Source: an uncultured bacterium (lineage in GTDB: Bacteria > Bacillota > Clostridia > Lachnospirales > Lachnospiraceae). From it: a DNA stretch of 56,617 nt. The translations under genes and the position numbers were made by a program. Positions 54,772-56,617 of the stretch are shown in pieces. Location: contig CAJMPJ010000019.1 in assembly GCA_905215155.1 (NCBI GenBank), positions 1 to 56,617 of the forward strand. The letters run 5' to 3'. The notes beneath the pieces are model-generated. The model saw nothing but the letters and a program-made list of their open reading frames with translations. It did no database searches and was not told the DNA's origin. How positions within the stretch are numbered: position 1 is the first letter of the stretch; every line of letters begins with the position of its first letter.

Positions 54772-54811
54772 GCGTTTTCCCTCTCTGCAAAAATAACTTG
54801 AATTACGATTG

Positions 54812-54841
54812 TATTATGTCACCGGGAATAGGAAAAGTCAA
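54812..54841 (-). promoter_or_regulatory. Candidate promoter of the chemoreceptor gene
   Basis: On the minus strand TTGACT and ATAATA are separated by 18 bases, ending 40 bases before the start codon. It is a sigma-A type site, not the flagellar sigma-D type often used by such genes. Confidence 0.5.
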
Positions 54842-55091
54842 GTTGGTTATAGACAATTTTCTCCATAGTTCGACATTCTGTAATAATCCATAAAAGATAT
54901 CCTTATATTAATGAAATAACAATATATTTTTTGAATTATTATAAAAATACTCGACGAGAAATAGAGATAATATCCAAAATCACCAGTTTCTTCCAGGAGT
55001 TAAACCAGCAATTCTTTGGAAAACCAGCAATTTGGATAACAGGTTGGCGTTAATACTTATCAAGGTCCATTAAGAATGGATATAATAAGTG

Positions 55092-55120
55092 TTGACAAAC
55101 AATATTATACAACATATAAT
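55092..55120 (+). promoter_or_regulatory. Consensus promoter of the pspC-padR operon
   Basis: TTGACA and TATAAT match the consensus with 17 bases between them. Upstream lies the inverted repeat TCCATT-AAG-AATGGA (55066-55080); downstream is a very AT-rich leader with TATACTATA and ATAGTAT that could bind PadR. The 362-base gap 54842-55203 contains no gene. It also has a short direct repeat of AAACCAGCAATT at 55002 and 55021. Confidence 0.75.
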
Positions 55121-55203
55121 ATATACTATACAGGATATAATATAAAATTTAAAATAGTATTATATTTGGATATAGAACAAAGCAAAAGGAAAGGAAGGTA
55201 CCA

Positions 55204-55446
55204 ATGAAGGAACCAAAACGTTTGTACCGTTCAGTAAAGAACAAGGTGATATGTGGAGTTTGCGGAGGAATCGGAGAGTATTTTGCAGTGGATCCGGTCC
55301 TCATAAGGTTAATATGGATATTTCTCATGATGTTTCAGTCATGGAGATACTTATTCCATTCTCTTGTAGGATTCTCCCTGGTAGGAGGAAGTCTGTTTTT
55401 TTATATTATTGCAGCGGCGATCATACCCAAGTCACCGGAGATATAG
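55204..55446 (+). CDS. PspC-domain membrane protein
   Basis: This 80-residue protein is a stand-alone PspC domain: KRLYRSVKNKVICGVCGGIGEYFAVDPVLIRLIW, then two hydrophobic segments. PspC proteins belong to envelope-stress responses. The RBS is AAAGGAAGG. It is the first gene of an operon with padR and a DUF1700 gene. Confidence 0.9.
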   Translation: MKEPKRLYRSVKNKVICGVCGGIGEYFAVDPVLIRLIWIFLMMFQSWRYLFHSLVGFSLVGGSLFFYIIAAAIIPKSPEI

Positions 55447-55489
55447 GGTACGTTGCATATTATCCGGCAGCAGAGATAGGAGTGGACAT

Positions 55490-55810
55490 ATGGTATTTAA
55501 CACAGGAGCAGCATTATTGGACGCCATTGTCCTGGCGGTAGTGTCAAGGGATCAGGAAGGCACCTACGGTTATAAAATCACCCAGGATGTGAGAAATGTT
55601 ATAGAAATATCGGAATCGACCCTGTATCCGGTGCTGAGAAGGCTGCAGAAGGAAGAATGCCTGGAAGTATATGATATGGCATTTGACGGAAGAAACCGGA
55701 GATATTATAAGATTACGGAAAAGGGAAGGGTTCAGTTGAATCTCTATAAAGGTGAGTGGGAAACTTATTCCCAGAAAATATCCCGGATTTTTGAGGAGGC
55801 ACATATATGA
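55490..55810 (+). CDS. PadR family transcriptional regulator
   Basis: This 106-residue winged-helix regulator matches PadR: GAALLDAIVLAVVSRDQEGTYGYKI, SESTLYPVLRRLQKEECLE and RRYYKITEKGR. In this operon type it usually represses its own unit. The ATG at 55490 follows ATAGGAG; the longer frame overlapping pspC was rejected. It overlaps the next gene by 4 bases. Confidence 0.92.
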   Translation: MVFNTGAALLDAIVLAVVSRDQEGTYGYKITQDVRNVIEISESTLYPVLRRLQKEECLEVYDMAFDGRNRRYYKITEKGRVQLNLYKGEWETYSQKISRIFEEAHI

Positions 55811-56547
55811 GCAGGGAAGAGTTTATGCGAAGGCTGGAGTATTTACTGTCGGATATTCCGGATGAGGAAAAGTCAGATGCCATCGAATATTACAGGGATT
55901 ATCTGGAAGAGGCGGGACCGGAGAATGAGGAACAGGTAATGAAAGAGTTCGGAAGTCCGGAACGTATCGCAGCCATTGTTCGGACAGAGCTTTCCGGCAA
56001 TCTGAAAGACGGGGGAGAATTTACAGAAAAAGGGTATCGGGATGATCGGTTCAAAGATCCGAATTACCAGATGGCGAAGCACTATGATCTGCCTGAGACG
56101 ACAGAGGAATCCGGCCGCCTGGAAGGAGAAGCCGGTGAAGGTGAAAAAAAGGAGAAAAAATCTCAGAATACCAATAAAATTGCGAAGATAATCATTTGGA
56201 TCCTTCTCATTGTTTCAGCATCGCCTTTGCTGTTGGGCATCGGAGGCGGAATCATGGGATTGCTTGGAGGATTGTTAGGACTCCTGGCAGCTGCGGTCAT
56301 CGTGGCCGGTGCAGTTACGTTTGCTTTTTTTGTGGCAGGAGCTGCCTTCATTGTGGCCGGATTTATTTCCATGCCGTTCCACCCGCTGGGAGGAGCCCTC
56401 TTGATTGGGATCGGTGTCCTGGGCCTTGGACTTGGATTTCTGGGGCTTGCAGTCTGCTTTGCATTCTACGGTAAATTTCTTCCCTACCTGTTCCGCAGCT
56501 GTGTAAATATGATTCAGAACTTCATTGATAGAAGGAGGAGCCGTTGA
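55807..56547 (+). CDS. DUF1700 (HAAS domain) membrane protein
   Basis: This 246-residue protein starts with the HAAS/DUF1700 helical domain (MSREEFMRRLEYLLSDIPDEE through VMKEFGSPERIAAIV), has a charged linker and then several Gly/Ala-rich transmembrane segments (about 118-235). DUF1700 genes commonly follow padR and precede a DUF4097 gene; function is unclear but the set is linked to envelope stress. It overlaps padR by 4 bases. Confidence 0.9.
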   Translation: MSREEFMRRLEYLLSDIPDEEKSDAIEYYRDYLEEAGPENEEQVMKEFGSPERIAAIVRTELSGNLKDGGEFTEKGYRDDRFKDPNYQMAKHYDLPETTEESGRLEGEAGEGEKKEKKSQNTNKIAKIIIWILLIVSASPLLLGIGGGIMGLLGGLLGLLAAAVIVAGAVTFAFFVAGAAFIVAGFISMPFHPLGGALLIGIGVLGLGLGFLGLAVCFAFYGKFLPYLFRSCVNMIQNFIDRRRSR

Positions 56548-56617
56548 TGAGAAGATTTATAAAAGGGTGTATCATAGCCGGAATCTCCTGTATTTTCATA
56601 GGCGGGGGCATAATGGC
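56547..56617 (+). CDS. Start of a membrane protein, cut by the window edge (possibly DUF4097)
   Basis: Only 23 codons are visible. They give a basic start and a hydrophobic Gly-rich helix (MRRFIKGCIIAGISCIFIGG). It overlaps the DUF1700 stop by one base and has GGAGGAG upstream. In this operon type the next gene is usually a DUF4097 protein; that is inference from order only. Confidence 0.6.
   Translation, partial: MRRFIKGCIIAGISCIFIGGGIM

Noticed and set aside
55002..55036. Direct repeat of AAACCAGCAATT as a possible CRISPR or attachment site
   Set aside because: Only two short copies 19 bases apart, without spacers, integrase or cas genes.

Overview
The window reads as one ordinary chromosomal segment of a spore-forming, low-to-mid-GC anaerobic Firmicute of the Clostridia. 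The most likely family is Lachnospiraceae, close to the Lacrimispora / Clostridium saccharolyticum group. This placement is inferred from the dcw cluster order, the SpoVD-like and Spo0E-like genes, AAGGAGG-type ribosome binding sites, frequent TTG starts and the predicted proteins; no database was searched. I see no phage, IS element, CRISPR array, rRNA or tRNA. Most genes are on the + strand and the gene density is high.

Layout. 1-6.7 kb: the 3' part of glutamate synthase large subunit (gltB, cut by the window edge), gltD, then two minus-strand genes (formate/nitrite-type channel, YchF ATPase). 6.8-21.3 kb: lgt, a small Spo0E-like phosphatase, then a long division and cell-wall (dcw) cluster mraZ-rsmH-ftsL-pbp-spoVD-mraY-murD-ftsW-murA-ftsQ-ftsZ, which lacks murG, murC, murB and ftsA. 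It begins with a textbook array of 10-bp-spaced AAGTGG boxes (MraZ operator). 21.3-24.7 kb: two proteins of unknown function, then a consensus promoter, a probable yybP-ykoY (Mn2+) riboswitch with terminator, and an hflK/hflC-like SPFH pair. 24.8-28.9 kb: methionine/one-carbon genes metF, a stand-alone MetH-activation-domain protein, and a MetH lacking that domain. 28.9-34.1 kb: trpS, a small RDAC-motif protein, ahpC with a domain-permuted ahpF behind a Fur/PerR-like box, and enolase. 34.2-40.2 kb: mixed accessory metabolism (a GNAT-DHFR-like fusion, an MBL hydrolase, an Sfp-type phosphopantetheinyl transferase, cyclopropane fatty acid synthase, an SDR, an EamA exporter). 40.2-44.3 kb: an RpiR-type regulator and fruK-fruA with a 17-bp perfect palindrome. 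44.5-49.7 kb: a DUF305-like membrane protein, a HAD phosphatase, an LCP protein, a FeoB-associated Cys-rich peptide and two CobW-type GTPases, one with a long His/Cys-rich insert. 49.8-56.6 kb: a polysaccharide-deacetylase-like protein, a D,D-carboxypeptidase with a sigma-E-like promoter, a chemotaxis receptor, and the start of a pspC-padR-DUF1700 envelope-stress type operon cut by the right edge.

How the parts work together. The core theme is envelope growth and sporulation: lipoprotein maturation (Lgt), lipid I precursor synthesis (MraY, MurA, MurD), septal synthesis (FtsW, two class B PBPs, FtsQ, FtsL, FtsZ), wall trimming (DacF/DacB-like) and wall-polymer attachment (LCP). A second theme is metal and redox homeostasis: the Mn2+ riboswitch, AhpCF with a Fur/PerR box, the CobW pair and the FeoB-associated peptide. 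The least expected items are the Mn2+ riboswitch in front of hflKC, the His/Cys-rich CobW next to a CXCC-less CobW relative with a DUF1980-like tail, the permuted AhpF and the GNAT-DHFR fusion.
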